From contig JACKPZ010000004.1 of the NCBI GenBank assembly GCA_024233135.1, positions 1-64,000 on the forward strand: DNA of 64,000 nt, written 5' to 3'. The notes under the pieces were generated by a model, which saw only the letters and a list, made by a program, of their open reading frames with translations, was not told where the DNA came from and did not search any database. A program made the position numbers and the translations under genes. This DNA is from Akkermansiaceae bacterium (GTDB lineage Bacteria > Verrucomicrobiota > Verrucomicrobiia > Verrucomicrobiales > Akkermansiaceae). This document shows positions 33,281 through 42,100 of this stretch, in pieces (position 1 is the first letter of the stretch; each line of letters begins with the position of its first letter).

Positions 33281-35053
33281 ATGACCATGTTCGCCAGCAT
33301 AACCCTCGGTTCGACGCTTTCCACATTGCTTCAGGTTCTCGGTTCCCTCGGGGTTTTCCTCTACGGGATGAAAGTCATGTCCGAGGGCGTCCAACGGGTG
33401 GCCGGCAGCCGGATGCGGACGGCGCTTTCGACGCTCACCACCAACCGCTTCAGCGGCATTCTCACCGGTTTCGCCACCACCTCGCTGGTGCAGTCGTCCT
33501 CGGCCACCACGGTGCTCGTCGTCTCCTTCGTCAACGCCGGACTGCTGACACTCATCCAGTCCATCGGTCTGATCATGGGCGCCAACCTCGGCACCACCGT
33601 GACCGCGTGGATCGTCGCGATGGTCGGCTCCTTCAGCGTGGCGAAGATCTCGTTGCCGATGATCGGGATCAGCCTGCCGTTCCTGTTCATCGGCAAGGAC
33701 AAGGCGAAGAGCTGGGGCGAGGTGCTGCTCGGTTTCGGTCTCGTATTCTTCGGGCTCGGCCTGCTCAAGGAGTCGGTGCCCGACCTCAAGACGATGGTGC
33801 ACGACGATCCGGACACCGCGGCGACCATCCAGCACATCGTGACGTGGATGGGCGGGCGGGGTTTCCTTTCGGTCCTGCTCTACCTCGCGGGCGGAGTCCT
33901 TCTCACGCTGATGGTGCAATCGTCCTCGGCGGCAATGGCCATCACCATCACTTGTGCGATCAACGGCTGGCTCGGAGACATCCACGGCGATCCCGTTTCC
34001 GTCTTCCGTAACTCGGCGGCCATCGTTCTGGGTGAAAACATCGGCACCACGGTGACCGCGTGGCTGGCGTCCATCGGTGCGAACACCAACGCCAAACGCG
34101 CGGCGAGGGCGCACTTCCTGTTCAACGTCATCGGCGTCTGTTGGATGCTCGCCTTGTTCGTCCCCTTCACCAACGGGGCGTGGTGGATCGCCGAGCACCT
34201 GCCCGCCAGCTTGAAGGAGGCGAGCAAGGACTTTTCGAAATCCTCGATCTCGTTCGCCACCGCGATTTTCCACACCAGTTTCAACTTCGCCAACATCTGC
34301 GTGCTCGTCGCCTTCGTGCCGCAAATCGCACGCATCGTCGAATGGTGGGTGAAGGAACCCGCGAAGGGCACGGAGCCCGCGAAGCTGCGCTACATCTCGC
34401 AGGGGCTCGTCGACCTCGGCGAGCTCAACATGGCCGAGGCTGAATCGGCGGCGAGCCGGATGAACGATCTGGTTTCCCGCATGTTCGACGGTTTCGTGGA
34501 TGTCTTCCGCAGGCCGGACGAGGATCTGTCCGCGCAGGTGGCCGAACTGAAGCGCATGGAGGACGAGTCCGACGAGATGCTGCAGGACCTCACCTCGTAT
34601 CTGATCCAGTGCTCCACCCATGAAATCGGAGCCGGCAACGCCACCCGGATCAGCTCGCTGCTGCGGATCGCCTCCGAACTCGAGGAAACCGCCGACCGCA
34701 TCTACCGCTTGGTGAAAGTGAGCCAGCGGCGTTTCAAGAGCGGCAAGAATTTCTCCGCCGAACAGATCGCCGAAGTCGAGAGCATGTGCCGCGGCATCCG
34801 CTCGATGCTCGATCTCTGCACCACCGCCCTCAAGAAGGGAAACCACGGCACGCTTGAGGAATCGACGCGCATCGAGGACGAGATCGACGCCCTGCGCAAG
34901 AAGCACAACAAGGGCGCCATCGCCCGCATGCAGAACGGCGGCGACGTGCCGACGGAGATTCTCTTCACCGAGATCAACAACCACCTCGAGGCGGTCGCCA
35001 ACCACGCCCTCAACATCATCCAGAATGCCCAACCACGCCAGAGCGCGGCTTGA
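33281..35053 (+). CDS. Na/phosphate cotransporter family protein with PhoU-like tail
   Basis: A 590-residue inner-membrane protein. Two inverted Na/Pi repeats are visible: LVQSSSATTVLVVSFVNAG then GLIMGANLGTTVTAWIV in the first, and MVQSSSAAMAITITCAI then VLGENIGTTVTAWLA in the second. The QSSS and GTTVT signatures bind substrate. The C-terminal 190 residues are helical and resemble PhoU, as in YjbB-like proteins. It likely exports or imports phosphate. The start may be the ATG at 33281 or 33287. The next gene begins inside its end. Confidence 0.92.
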   Translation: MTMFASITLGSTLSTLLQVLGSLGVFLYGMKVMSEGVQRVAGSRMRTALSTLTTNRFSGILTGFATTSLVQSSSATTVLVVSFVNAGLLTLIQSIGLIMGANLGTTVTAWIVAMVGSFSVAKISLPMIGISLPFLFIGKDKAKSWGEVLLGFGLVFFGLGLLKESVPDLKTMVHDDPDTAATIQHIVTWMGGRGFLSVLLYLAGGVLLTLMVQSSSAAMAITITCAINGWLGDIHGDPVSVFRNSAAIVLGENIGTTVTAWLASIGANTNAKRAARAHFLFNVIGVCWMLALFVPFTNGAWWIAEHLPASLKEASKDFSKSSISFATAIFHTSFNFANICVLVAFVPQIARIVEWWVKEPAKGTEPAKLRYISQGLVDLGELNMAEAESAASRMNDLVSRMFDGFVDVFRRPDEDLSAQVAELKRMEDESDEMLQDLTSYLIQCSTHEIGAGNATRISSLLRIASELEETADRIYRLVKVSQRRFKSGKNFSAEQIAEVESMCRGIRSMLDLCTTALKKGNHGTLEESTRIEDEIDALRKKHNKGAIARMQNGGDVPTEILFTEINNHLEAVANHALNIIQNAQPRQSAA

Positions 35054-35930
35054 GGCGGCGATCGCGCGGAGGGCCCCGCTGTTGACGGCCGGCACCGATG
35101 CGGTGCGGTTGGTCGACGGCGCGGGCGACGGGTTTCCGGGGCATCAGGTGGAAACCTTCGCCGGCAGATTGCTCGTTTCCACCAGCCGCGGCGCGCCGGA
35201 TTCCGGACTGATCGACGCGCTCGGTGATAACGCTCCGCTTTACGCGAAACGGCTCGACCAACACCAGAAGGACTCGCCGCTCCACCTCGCCGGACCAGCG
35301 GCGGGCGAACCGTTCGAGGCGCTGGAAAACGGAATGCGTTTCGAGATCTCCTTCCAGAGCGGATACTCGCAGGGGATCTTCCTCGACCAGCGCGACAACC
35401 GCGCCGAGCTGCGCCGCCGGATGCGTCCCGGCCTGAAGGTGCTCAACACCTTCGCCTACACCGGCGCCTTCTCGGTCGCCGCCGCCCTCGGCGGGGCGGA
35501 AACGACCACGCTCGACCTCTCCCAGGTCTATCTCGACTGGGCGAAGCGGAACTTCTCCCGCAACGGGCTCGATCCCGCCGCGCATCATTTCTGCAAAGGC
35601 GACACCTTCCACTGGCTGCGCCGCTTTGCGAAACAAGGCCGGGCCTTCGACGCGGTGGTGCTCGATCCTCCGACCTTCTCGCGGGACGAAAAGGGCAAGG
35701 TTTTCCGCGTTGAGAAGGACTTCGGGCACCTCGCCGCGCTGGCGTGGGACGTTCTCGCGCCCGGCGGTTTTCTGCTCTGCTGCACGAACTTCCGCGGGAC
35801 CGACGAGCGCTCCTTCGAACGACAGATCGCCTCGGCTCTCCCCCGCCCCGTGCGTTTCCGCCACGCGCCGATGCCCGCGGATTTCACGGACGAACCGTAT
35901 CTCCAATCCGCATGGGTCGAGGCGCGCTGA
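35025..35930 (+). CDS. Class I rRNA methyltransferase (RlmI/RlmK-like)
   Basis: A 302-residue SAM-dependent methyltransferase of the RlmI type. SFQSGYSQGIFLDQRDNR leads to the SAM site VLNTFAYTGAFSVAAALGGA, then TLDLSQVYLDWAKRN and the catalytic-type VVLDPPTFSR with a DPPT motif. The family modifies cytosine C5 in 23S rRNA, and the N-terminal PUA-like part is short here. It overlaps the symporter by 29 bases. A hairpin overlapping its stop likely ends transcription. Confidence 0.85.
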   Translation: MPNHARARLEAAIARRAPLLTAGTDAVRLVDGAGDGFPGHQVETFAGRLLVSTSRGAPDSGLIDALGDNAPLYAKRLDQHQKDSPLHLAGPAAGEPFEALENGMRFEISFQSGYSQGIFLDQRDNRAELRRRMRPGLKVLNTFAYTGAFSVAAALGGAETTTLDLSQVYLDWAKRNFSRNGLDPAAHHFCKGDTFHWLRRFAKQGRAFDAVVLDPPTFSRDEKGKVFRVEKDFGHLAALAWDVLAPGGFLLCCTNFRGTDERSFERQIASALPRPVRFRHAPMPADFTDEPYLQSAWVEAR

Positions 35931-35951
35931 GTCGCCGGCGGCTCAGCTTTT
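35926..35951 (+). terminator. Intrinsic terminator after methyltransferase
   Basis: GCTGAGTCG pairs with CGGCTCAGC (one G-T wobble) around a CCGG loop, followed by TTTT. It overlaps the stop codons of both convergent genes, the methyltransferase and pgsA. Confidence 0.7.
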
Positions 35952-36524
35952 CAGCAGGCCGCGGCTGCTCCAGAGGTAGTTCCATCCCGACAACAACGTG
36001 AGAGCGAGCGCGAGCCACATCGAGGCGGGCATCAACCAGCCATCGGGATTCGAGAGGTAGCGGAAGAGGTCGAAAAACGGATTGCCGGCGGGGATCGGCT
36101 TCACCACCAGCCAGACGAGGCAGGTGATGCAAAACGTGAGCTGCAGGCCGGTCTTCCATTTGCCCAGCCGGTCGGCGGCCATCACCATGCCGGCCTCCAC
36201 CGCGAGTTGGCGCAGCCCGGTGACGAGAAACTCGCGCGCCAGAATGAGCACCGTCACCCACACCGGGCAGAAACCTCCGGCGCTGAGATACACGAAGGCG
36301 GAGCCGACGAGCACCTTGTCCGCCAGCGGGTCCATCAGCTTGCCCATCGGCGTGACGAGGCCGAGTTTCCGCGCCAGCCAGCCGTCCACGAAGTCGCTGA
36401 TGGCGGCGATGACGAAGGTGACCAGAGCCACCCAATGGCCGGCGGGCGTGCCGAACGCGGTGCCCGCGACAAAGACGCCCGTCAGGAGCAGTCGCGAGAA
36501 GGTGATCGCATTCGGTAGGTTCAC
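35943..36524 (-). CDS. pgsA: CDP-diacylglycerol-glycerol-3-phosphate 3-phosphatidyltransferase
   Basis: A 193-residue inner-membrane enzyme that makes phosphatidylglycerophosphate. The CDP-alcohol phosphotransferase motif is complete: D at 47, DGWLAR, then GKLMDPLADK ends it near residue 69. Several hydrophobic helices follow the family pattern, and MNLPNAITFSRLLLTG is the usual start. The GTG at 36524 gives that start; longer in-frame extensions look non-coding. Confidence 0.93.
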   Translation of the reverse strand: MNLPNAITFSRLLLTGVFVAGTAFGTPAGHWVALVTFVIAAISDFVDGWLARKLGLVTPMGKLMDPLADKVLVGSAFVYLSAGGFCPVWVTVLILAREFLVTGLRQLAVEAGMVMAADRLGKWKTGLQLTFCITCLVWLVVKPIPAGNPFFDLFRYLSNPDGWLMPASMWLALALTLLSGWNYLWSSRGLLKS

Positions 36525-36630
36525 GGGCCGGAGTTTGGGAAATGACGCGGAGCTTGGCAACAAGGGCTTGTGCGAAATCTCCGTCACGAGCGCGCTTGCC
36601 GCGGCCGGCGGGTTCTGTTGGAGTTGCCCG

Positions 36631-37023
36631 ATGAAGCGTTTCTCCGCCGCCTGCCTGCTCGCCCTGTCGATTGTTTCCTGCGCGCCAATGGGCGGAGGCA
36701 CCCCGCCGCCGCAGACGGGACACGTCGACCACCTCGTCCTGCTGTGGCTCAAACGCCCCGGCAATGCCGAGGACAAACGCAAGCTCCACGACGCCGCCGA
36801 GGAATTGAAACAGATCCCGGGCCTGATCTCGATCCGCCACGGCGACGCGCTGCCCAGCGATCGCGACGTGGTGGACGACTCGTTCGACGTCGCCTACATC
36901 ACGACCTTCGACTCGGTCGACTCGCTGCACGCCTACGACACCCACCCGGTGCACGCGAAACTGGCCGACGAGTTGATCCGCCCGCTCTGCCGCAAGATCA
37001 TCGTGTACGATGTGAAACACTGA
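36631..37023 (+). CDS. Dabb-family stress-responsive lipoprotein
   Basis: A 130-residue protein with a lipoprotein signal peptide (MKRFSAACLLALSIVSC, Cys17). The mature part has HVDHLVLLWLKRPGN and a second strand-helix unit, DVAYITTFDSVDSLHAYDTHPVHAKL, the Dabb ferredoxin-like fold. Such proteins are usually cytosolic dimers; the lipid anchor is the odd point. It is followed 11 bases later by another secreted protein. Confidence 0.8.
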   Translation: MKRFSAACLLALSIVSCAPMGGGTPPPQTGHVDHLVLLWLKRPGNAEDKRKLHDAAEELKQIPGLISIRHGDALPSDRDVVDDSFDVAYITTFDSVDSLHAYDTHPVHAKLADELIRPLCRKIIVYDVKH

Positions 37024-37034
37024 GTTTTCCCGCC

Positions 37035-37496
37035 ATGAAACGCCTGCTCATCCCGCTCGTCCTGCTCACCGCCCCGCTCCACGCGGAAGGGCGCCCGCTC
37101 ATCTATCCGTTCGACATCACTCTCGGCGGCGTGAAAGCGGAGGTGAAGGAAGGAAACATGCTCTTCGCCGAAGTGCCGAAGCCGGTGGCCGCCGACGCGA
37201 CCCTGGCCCTGGACGAAGAGGTTCCGATGCTCATCATCAATGCCTTTCCCTGCAAGGAGGACGGCACCGTCGAGGAAGGGCAGCCCGCCGCCGTGATCTT
37301 CGCCAACCAGGTCAAGGAGGTGAAACTCGACGCCACCATGGACAAGAAGAAACTCGCGCCCGGCACCTACCTCGCCAACGTCGTCGCCAACGGCAAGACC
37401 TCGCGCATCGTGTTCACCGTGGCCGCCCCGGAGGCCAAGGCGTCCGTGGATTTCTCGAAGATCCTGAAGTTTCTCAAGGCGAAGGCCGGGGGCTGA
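37035..37496 (+). CDS. Secreted protein of unknown function
   Basis: A 153-residue protein with a signal peptide (MKRLLIPLVLLTAPLHA). The mature part has a beta-rich middle, LTLALDEEVPMLI-like text shown as LALDEEVPMLIINAF, and a basic C-terminal helix. No known domain is evident. It probably shares the transcript of the Dabb lipoprotein gene, 11 bases upstream. Confidence 0.6.
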   Translation: MKRLLIPLVLLTAPLHAEGRPLIYPFDITLGGVKAEVKEGNMLFAEVPKPVAADATLALDEEVPMLIINAFPCKEDGTVEEGQPAAVIFANQVKEVKLDATMDKKKLAPGTYLANVVANGKTSRIVFTVAAPEAKASVDFSKILKFLKAKAGG

Positions 37497-37588
37497 TCCC
37501 GCATATCTTGCGCGTCCGCGGCGGGAGCGCGGAGATTTTTTGGCAAACCCTTGCCAGTCCGCGGCGGCTGGTTTAAGCCCGCGCCCCT

Positions 37589-39193
37589 ATGGCTACCTAC
37601 CGCGTGCTGGTTTCCGACCCCATCAGTGAAACCGGGGTCGCCCTGCTCAACGACCACCCCGAGATCACCGCCGACTTCAAGACCGGGCTTCCTCCCGAGG
37701 AATTGATTTCCATCATCGGCGAATACGACGCGCTCGTCGTCCGCTCCCAGACCAAGGTGACCGCCGATGTGCTGGCCGCGGCGAAGAAACTCCGCGCTGT
37801 CGGCCGCGCCGGAGTCGGTGTGGACAACATCGACCGCGATGCCGCCAACTCCCACGGCGTGATCGTGATGAACACTCCGGCCGGCAACACGATCTCCACC
37901 GCGGAGCACGCGTTCACGCTGATGCTGTCCTGCGCCCGCAACATCGCCGCGGCCCACGCCTCGGTCGTGCGCGGCGATTTCAACGCCGGACGCAAGGCCT
38001 ACAAAGGCATCGAGATCAACACCAAGCGCCTCGCCGTCATCGGTATGGGCCGGATCGGAGCTGAGTTCGCCAAGCGCGCCCAGGCGTTCAACATGAGCGT
38101 CGTCGCCTACGATCCCTTCCTCACCCAGGCGCGAGCGGACGAGATGAAGGTGGAGCTCGCCAGCTCGCCGGACGAGGCGCTCAAGGGAGCCGACGTCGTC
38201 ACGCTTCACGTGCCTCTCACCGACGCCACCCGCCACGTGCTCAACGCCGATCGCCTCGCGCTGATGAACAAGGGTGCCATCGTCGTGAACTGCGCCCGCG
38301 GCGGCCTCGTCGATGAGGCGGCGCTCAAGGCGTCCATCGAATCCGGCCACATCGCCGGCTGCGCGCTCGACGTGTTTGAAAACGAGCCTCCCTCCGCCGA
38401 TCATCCACTCTTCACGCTCGACAAACACGCGGTCTTCACCCCGCACCTCGGTGCCTCCACCAATGAGGCGCAGGAAAACGTCGGCATCCAGGTGGCCGAG
38501 CAGATCCGCGACTACCTCGCCACCGGCGAGATCCGCAACGCGATCAACATGCCGTCGCTCGACGCCGCCGCCTTCGCCGCCATCGGTCCGTATCTCGACC
38601 TCGGCCGCTCGCTCGGCAAGCTGCTCGCCAGGCTCGGCCCCGAGAACCCGGACTCACTGCGGGTTTCCTACCACGGACCGCTCGCCGAGAAGGACACCGC
38701 CCTCGTTTCCCGCACCGTGCTCACCTCGCTGCTCGAAACCTCGCGCGCCGACGGACAGGTGAACATCGTCAACGCCCCGGCGGTGGCCAAGCAGATGGGC
38801 CTCGACCTCGTCGAGTCCACCATCAACGCGAAGACCGAGTTCAATGACCTGCTCGTCGCCGAACTCCGCAAGGGCGATGCGAAATACCGCGTCGCCGGCA
38901 CCATCATCGGCAAGTCGCCCCGCATTGTGGAGATCGACCGCTTGTTCGTCGAAACGAGCATCGCCGGGCGATTCCTCATCGTCAGCAACGACGACCGTCC
39001 CGGAATCGTCGGCGTCGTCGGCACCGCGCTCGGCGAGGCGAAGGTGAACATCGCGAATTTCTCGCTCGCCCGCAACCAGAGCGAAGGCTATGCCTTGTCG
39101 GTCATCGAGGTCGACTCGGAACCGCCCGCCGCATTGCTGGAAAAACTCCGCGGCACGCCGGGCATCACCCGCGTCATCAGCCTCGAACTCTGA
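37589..39193 (+). CDS. serA: D-3-phosphoglycerate dehydrogenase
   Basis: A 534-residue enzyme of the long SerA type, first step of serine biosynthesis. It has the Rossmann motif VIGMGRIGAEFAKRA, the substrate and NAD segment VVNCARGGLVDEAAL, and the active His in FTPHLGASTNEAQEN. An intervening allosteric-substrate-binding domain and a C-terminal ACT domain (VSNDDRPGIVGVVG) follow, so serine feedback is likely. The ATG follows a pyrimidine-rich leader. Confidence 0.95.
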   Translation: MATYRVLVSDPISETGVALLNDHPEITADFKTGLPPEELISIIGEYDALVVRSQTKVTADVLAAAKKLRAVGRAGVGVDNIDRDAANSHGVIVMNTPAGNTISTAEHAFTLMLSCARNIAAAHASVVRGDFNAGRKAYKGIEINTKRLAVIGMGRIGAEFAKRAQAFNMSVVAYDPFLTQARADEMKVELASSPDEALKGADVVTLHVPLTDATRHVLNADRLALMNKGAIVVNCARGGLVDEAALKASIESGHIAGCALDVFENEPPSADHPLFTLDKHAVFTPHLGASTNEAQENVGIQVAEQIRDYLATGEIRNAINMPSLDAAAFAAIGPYLDLGRSLGKLLARLGPENPDSLRVSYHGPLAEKDTALVSRTVLTSLLETSRADGQVNIVNAPAVAKQMGLDLVESTINAKTEFNDLLVAELRKGDAKYRVAGTIIGKSPRIVEIDRLFVETSIAGRFLIVSNDDRPGIVGVVGTALGEAKVNIANFSLARNQSEGYALSVIEVDSEPPAALLEKLRGTPGITRVISLEL

Positions 39194-39290
39194 GTCCCCC
39201 GGCACCTCCGGAGCCAAATACTTAAGAAGTCCAAAATTCCGAAAATTCCCGTTGCCAATTCCGATCTCACCCACATAACCTTTCCCCAGC

Positions 39291-39722
39291 ATGAAAAAAC
39301 TCCTGCTTACTGCGACCGCTTTCACCGCCCTTACGGCGATCGTCTCCGCGGACATCCAAGCGCCTCCCGGACACGCCTACACCGCCGAGCGCAAGCTGGG
39401 CCGGGCCATCAGCAACATCCTCTACGGTTTCATTGAAATCCCCGAGCAAATGGTCCGCAAGACCGACCAATACGGCCGCAAGGCGGGTTGGACCTACGGT
39501 GCGGTGGACGGCACCAGCCGCGGTCTGCGCCGCCTTGGTTATGGTTTCTACGAACTCTTCACCTTCACCTGCCCGACCTACCGCGGCACCTTCAAGCCTC
39601 CTTACGAGCGCTGCGGTCAGGACAACCGGATCGAGATGAACGTGCACGACGGTCTCTCGGAATTCCCGCCGGAACTTGGCTTCGAAACCTACTTCGACCA
39701 CACCCGGACGCAGAAGTTCTGA
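39291..39722 (+). CDS. Exosortase-associated protein, TIGR04073 family
   Basis: A 143-residue secreted protein with a signal peptide (MKKLLLTATAFTALTAIVSA). The mature sequence KLGRAISNILYGFIEIPEQM and KAGWTYGAVDGTSRGLRRLG matches the TIGR04073 plan, which is typical of bacteria with exosortase systems such as Verrucomicrobia. No exosortase gene is in the window. Function unknown; likely envelope. A strong terminator follows. Confidence 0.8.
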   Translation: MKKLLLTATAFTALTAIVSADIQAPPGHAYTAERKLGRAISNILYGFIEIPEQMVRKTDQYGRKAGWTYGAVDGTSRGLRRLGYGFYELFTFTCPTYRGTFKPPYERCGQDNRIEMNVHDGLSEFPPELGFETYFDHTRTQKF

Positions 39723-39749
39723 TCCATCGGATCGCAGTTCGAATCATTC

Positions 39750-39786
39750 ATCCCGCCGCGGAGTCACTCCCCGGCGGGATTTTTTT
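39750..39786 (+). terminator. Intrinsic terminator
   Basis: ATCCCGCCG pairs with CGGCGGGAT, followed by TTTTTT. It lies after the TIGR04073 gene and before the end of the convergent dnaG gene. Confidence 0.85.
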
Positions 39787-39816
39787 GCCTCCGGTGGCGG
39801 AGCAAGGGGCAGACGT

Positions 39817-41754
39817 TCACTCTTTCGTCTCGCGGTCGCGCCACTTCTTCTTCCACTCGGGCTGCTTCGGCTTGTAGGTCGATTTCGGAAGCTCGTCGTC
39901 AAACTCCGAGCGCTGGCCGACGCCACGCAGCAGACTGCTGATTTCCTTGGCGGTCTCCAGCAGTTCGAGCATCCGTTCGTGGCTCAGGCCCGGCTGTTTG
40001 AGCTCGGCCTTCACCGCCGCGTCACGTTTTTGAAGCACCGTTGCGGAGAGCAGAGCGAGCGCATGCTCGGCCGCCTGCAATCCATCCTCGGGCGCGCCCT
40101 CCATCACCACCTCGCGGGAGAGCGCGAGCCGGTCGGGCTCCGGAATCGCCGCGAGAAACGAATTCACCGCCGCCGGCGACTGGGGATCCGGAGCGGAGGA
40201 AAGGATCGATTCGAGGACCGGCACTCCTTCCAGCCATGGCGCCGCCTCGTGCAGCGTCTCGAACTGCTCGCCAAGCAGGTTCTGGGCGGGCGCGGAACTC
40301 AACGCGAGATGACACATGAACGCGATGATGCGGTGCATCCGCGTGGGCTCCGCTGGCCCCTGCTCCGACTGCGCCTCGTCGCGGCGCTCGGCGGCCCGCG
40401 GGTTGTTGGCGGCGCGTTTCCGAAGCCGGGAAATCTCGCTCCGCAACGCCGCCGCGGACGTCTGAAGATGCGTGGCCACCACGTTGATCTGGTTCTCGCG
40501 TGAGGCGAAGTCGCCCATGGTCGAGAGGATGCCCGCGCAGTCGGCCAGGGCCGCGGCCCGTCCGGCGGCGGATTCGAGCACGCCCTCCTCGCGCATGCGT
40601 CCGAACTTGAAGTCGAAGAATTCCGCCGCGTCGTCGAGCATGGCTCGGAACGCGTCCGCGCCGTGCGCTTGCAGAAAGGTGTCCGGGTCGTCGCCCTTCG
40701 GCATCCGCGCCACCTTCACGGTCACTCCTTCCGCCGCCAACTCGCGGAAGGCACGCTCCGCGGCACTCAAACCCGCGCTGTCGGCGTCATAACAAATGAC
40801 CACCTGCTTGGTATATCTCTTCAGAAGATTCGCGTGATCCCGCGTGAATGCCGTCCCCTGACTGGCGATCGCGTGCTCCACACCCGCTTCGTGGCAGGCG
40901 ATCACATCAAGCTGGCCTTCACAGAGCAGCGCGCACTTCGCTTTGAGAATCGGCTTCTTCGCCCGGTCGAGCCCGAACAGGACCCGCGACTTCCGGAAGA
41001 CGGGGGTTTCCGGCGAGTTGATATATTTCCCGCTGTTCTTGTCCTCGCGGAGCTGCCGGCCGCTGAAGCCGATCACATCCCCGATCTCGTTGCGGATGGG
41101 AAACATGAGACGGTCGCGGAAGCGCACACGGATGCCGGCCGCGGGCCGGCTTTCATCGATCATGTAGGCCATTCCGGAGTCCACCAGCTCGCGGCCGCTG
41201 AACTTCCGGGATTTCACCCATGCGGTGTATCGTTGCGTGTCCGGCGGCATCCAACCGACCTGCCAGCTCTTCGCCATCGGCGAGCCGTATCCGCGCGACT
41301 TCAGGTATTCCCTCGCGTGCTGCGCCGCCGGATCCTTGAGCAGCAGGTTGTGCATGAATTCCGTGGTTTCCCGCAGCAGGTCGAGCAGGCGTCCGCGGGA
41401 TCGCCTCGCCCGTTCCGCCGCCGGATCCTCGGCCTCCTCACGGAGCGGAACACCGGTGCGCTGGGCGAGTTTGCGGAGCGCCTCGATGAAGGGAAGGTTT
41501 TCGTAGTCGCGCACGAAGGTGATCGCGTCCCCCCCCTTGCCGCAGCCGAAACAGTGGAACGACTGGCGCGCCGGATTCACGTAAAACGACGGGGTTTTCT
41601 CGCTGTGGAACGGGCAGTTCGCCCGGTATTGCGAGCCGGCCCGCTTGAGCGGCAGGTAGGACTGCACCAGCTCGACGATATCGATCGAACTGAGCACCTG
41701 CTCGATGTTTTCCTTGGAGATCTGGGCCACGTTGTCCGCTGTGCGGAGCAGCAT
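39817..41754 (-). CDS. dnaG: DNA primase
   Basis: A 645-residue replicative primase. The CHC2 zinc site reads CPFHSEKTP and then FHCFGCGKGGDA near 45-70. The TOPRIM domain has CEGQLDVIACHEAG and ICYDADSAG. The N-terminal DIVELVQSYLPLKRAGS is typical. I used the ATG at 41754; the frame is open to 41826 but starts there with TTG. The C-terminal helicase-binding region is alpha-rich and acidic in parts. Confidence 0.95.
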   Translation of the reverse strand: MLLRTADNVAQISKENIEQVLSSIDIVELVQSYLPLKRAGSQYRANCPFHSEKTPSFYVNPARQSFHCFGCGKGGDAITFVRDYENLPFIEALRKLAQRTGVPLREEAEDPAAERARRSRGRLLDLLRETTEFMHNLLLKDPAAQHAREYLKSRGYGSPMAKSWQVGWMPPDTQRYTAWVKSRKFSGRELVDSGMAYMIDESRPAAGIRVRFRDRLMFPIRNEIGDVIGFSGRQLREDKNSGKYINSPETPVFRKSRVLFGLDRAKKPILKAKCALLCEGQLDVIACHEAGVEHAIASQGTAFTRDHANLLKRYTKQVVICYDADSAGLSAAERAFRELAAEGVTVKVARMPKGDDPDTFLQAHGADAFRAMLDDAAEFFDFKFGRMREEGVLESAAGRAAALADCAGILSTMGDFASRENQINVVATHLQTSAAALRSEISRLRKRAANNPRAAERRDEAQSEQGPAEPTRMHRIIAFMCHLALSSAPAQNLLGEQFETLHEAAPWLEGVPVLESILSSAPDPQSPAAVNSFLAAIPEPDRLALSREVVMEGAPEDGLQAAEHALALLSATVLQKRDAAVKAELKQPGLSHERMLELLETAKEISSLLRGVGQRSEFDDELPKSTYKPKQPEWKKKWRDRETKE

Positions 41755-41883
41755 ACCGCCGCCCCCCGCGCCGACAATCCCGGAACCGAAGGAAAATCCG
41801 GAAGGGCCCACCGAAGTGCTTGCCAAGCGCCGGCGAGGCGCCTAAACCTCCCGCCCGGCCACTCCCGTGGCCTCCCGGACAAA

Positions 41884-41958
41884 GCGCGCTTAGCTCAGTG
41901 GTAGAGCACATCCTTCACACGGATGGGGTCGCAGGTTCGAACCCTGCAGCGCGCACCA
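41884..41958 (+). tRNA. tRNA-Val (CAC)
   Basis: 75 bases including encoded CCA. Acceptor GCGCGCT pairs with AGCGCGC. The anticodon loop TTCACAC contains CAC, which reads GTG. D and T arms (TTCGAACCC) are regular. Confidence 0.93.
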
Positions 41959-42100
41959 TCCGGCCTCTTCGGGCTATCCGGCGGCCGATGCGAATAATCA
42001 CCCAGTCTTCGCGTGCATACGCGTGGCCGGTCCCGCGGCCGGCGGAGAGCATCCCGCCACTGTTCGCTGCCGGGCGTGACGCCCGGGCCGGTATCCGCCC

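Noticed and set aside
32915..35095. A 726-codon minus-strand frame opposite the phosphate symporter
   Set aside because: Antisense shadow of a clear transporter gene; the sequence is rich in low-complexity arginine, glycine and histidine.
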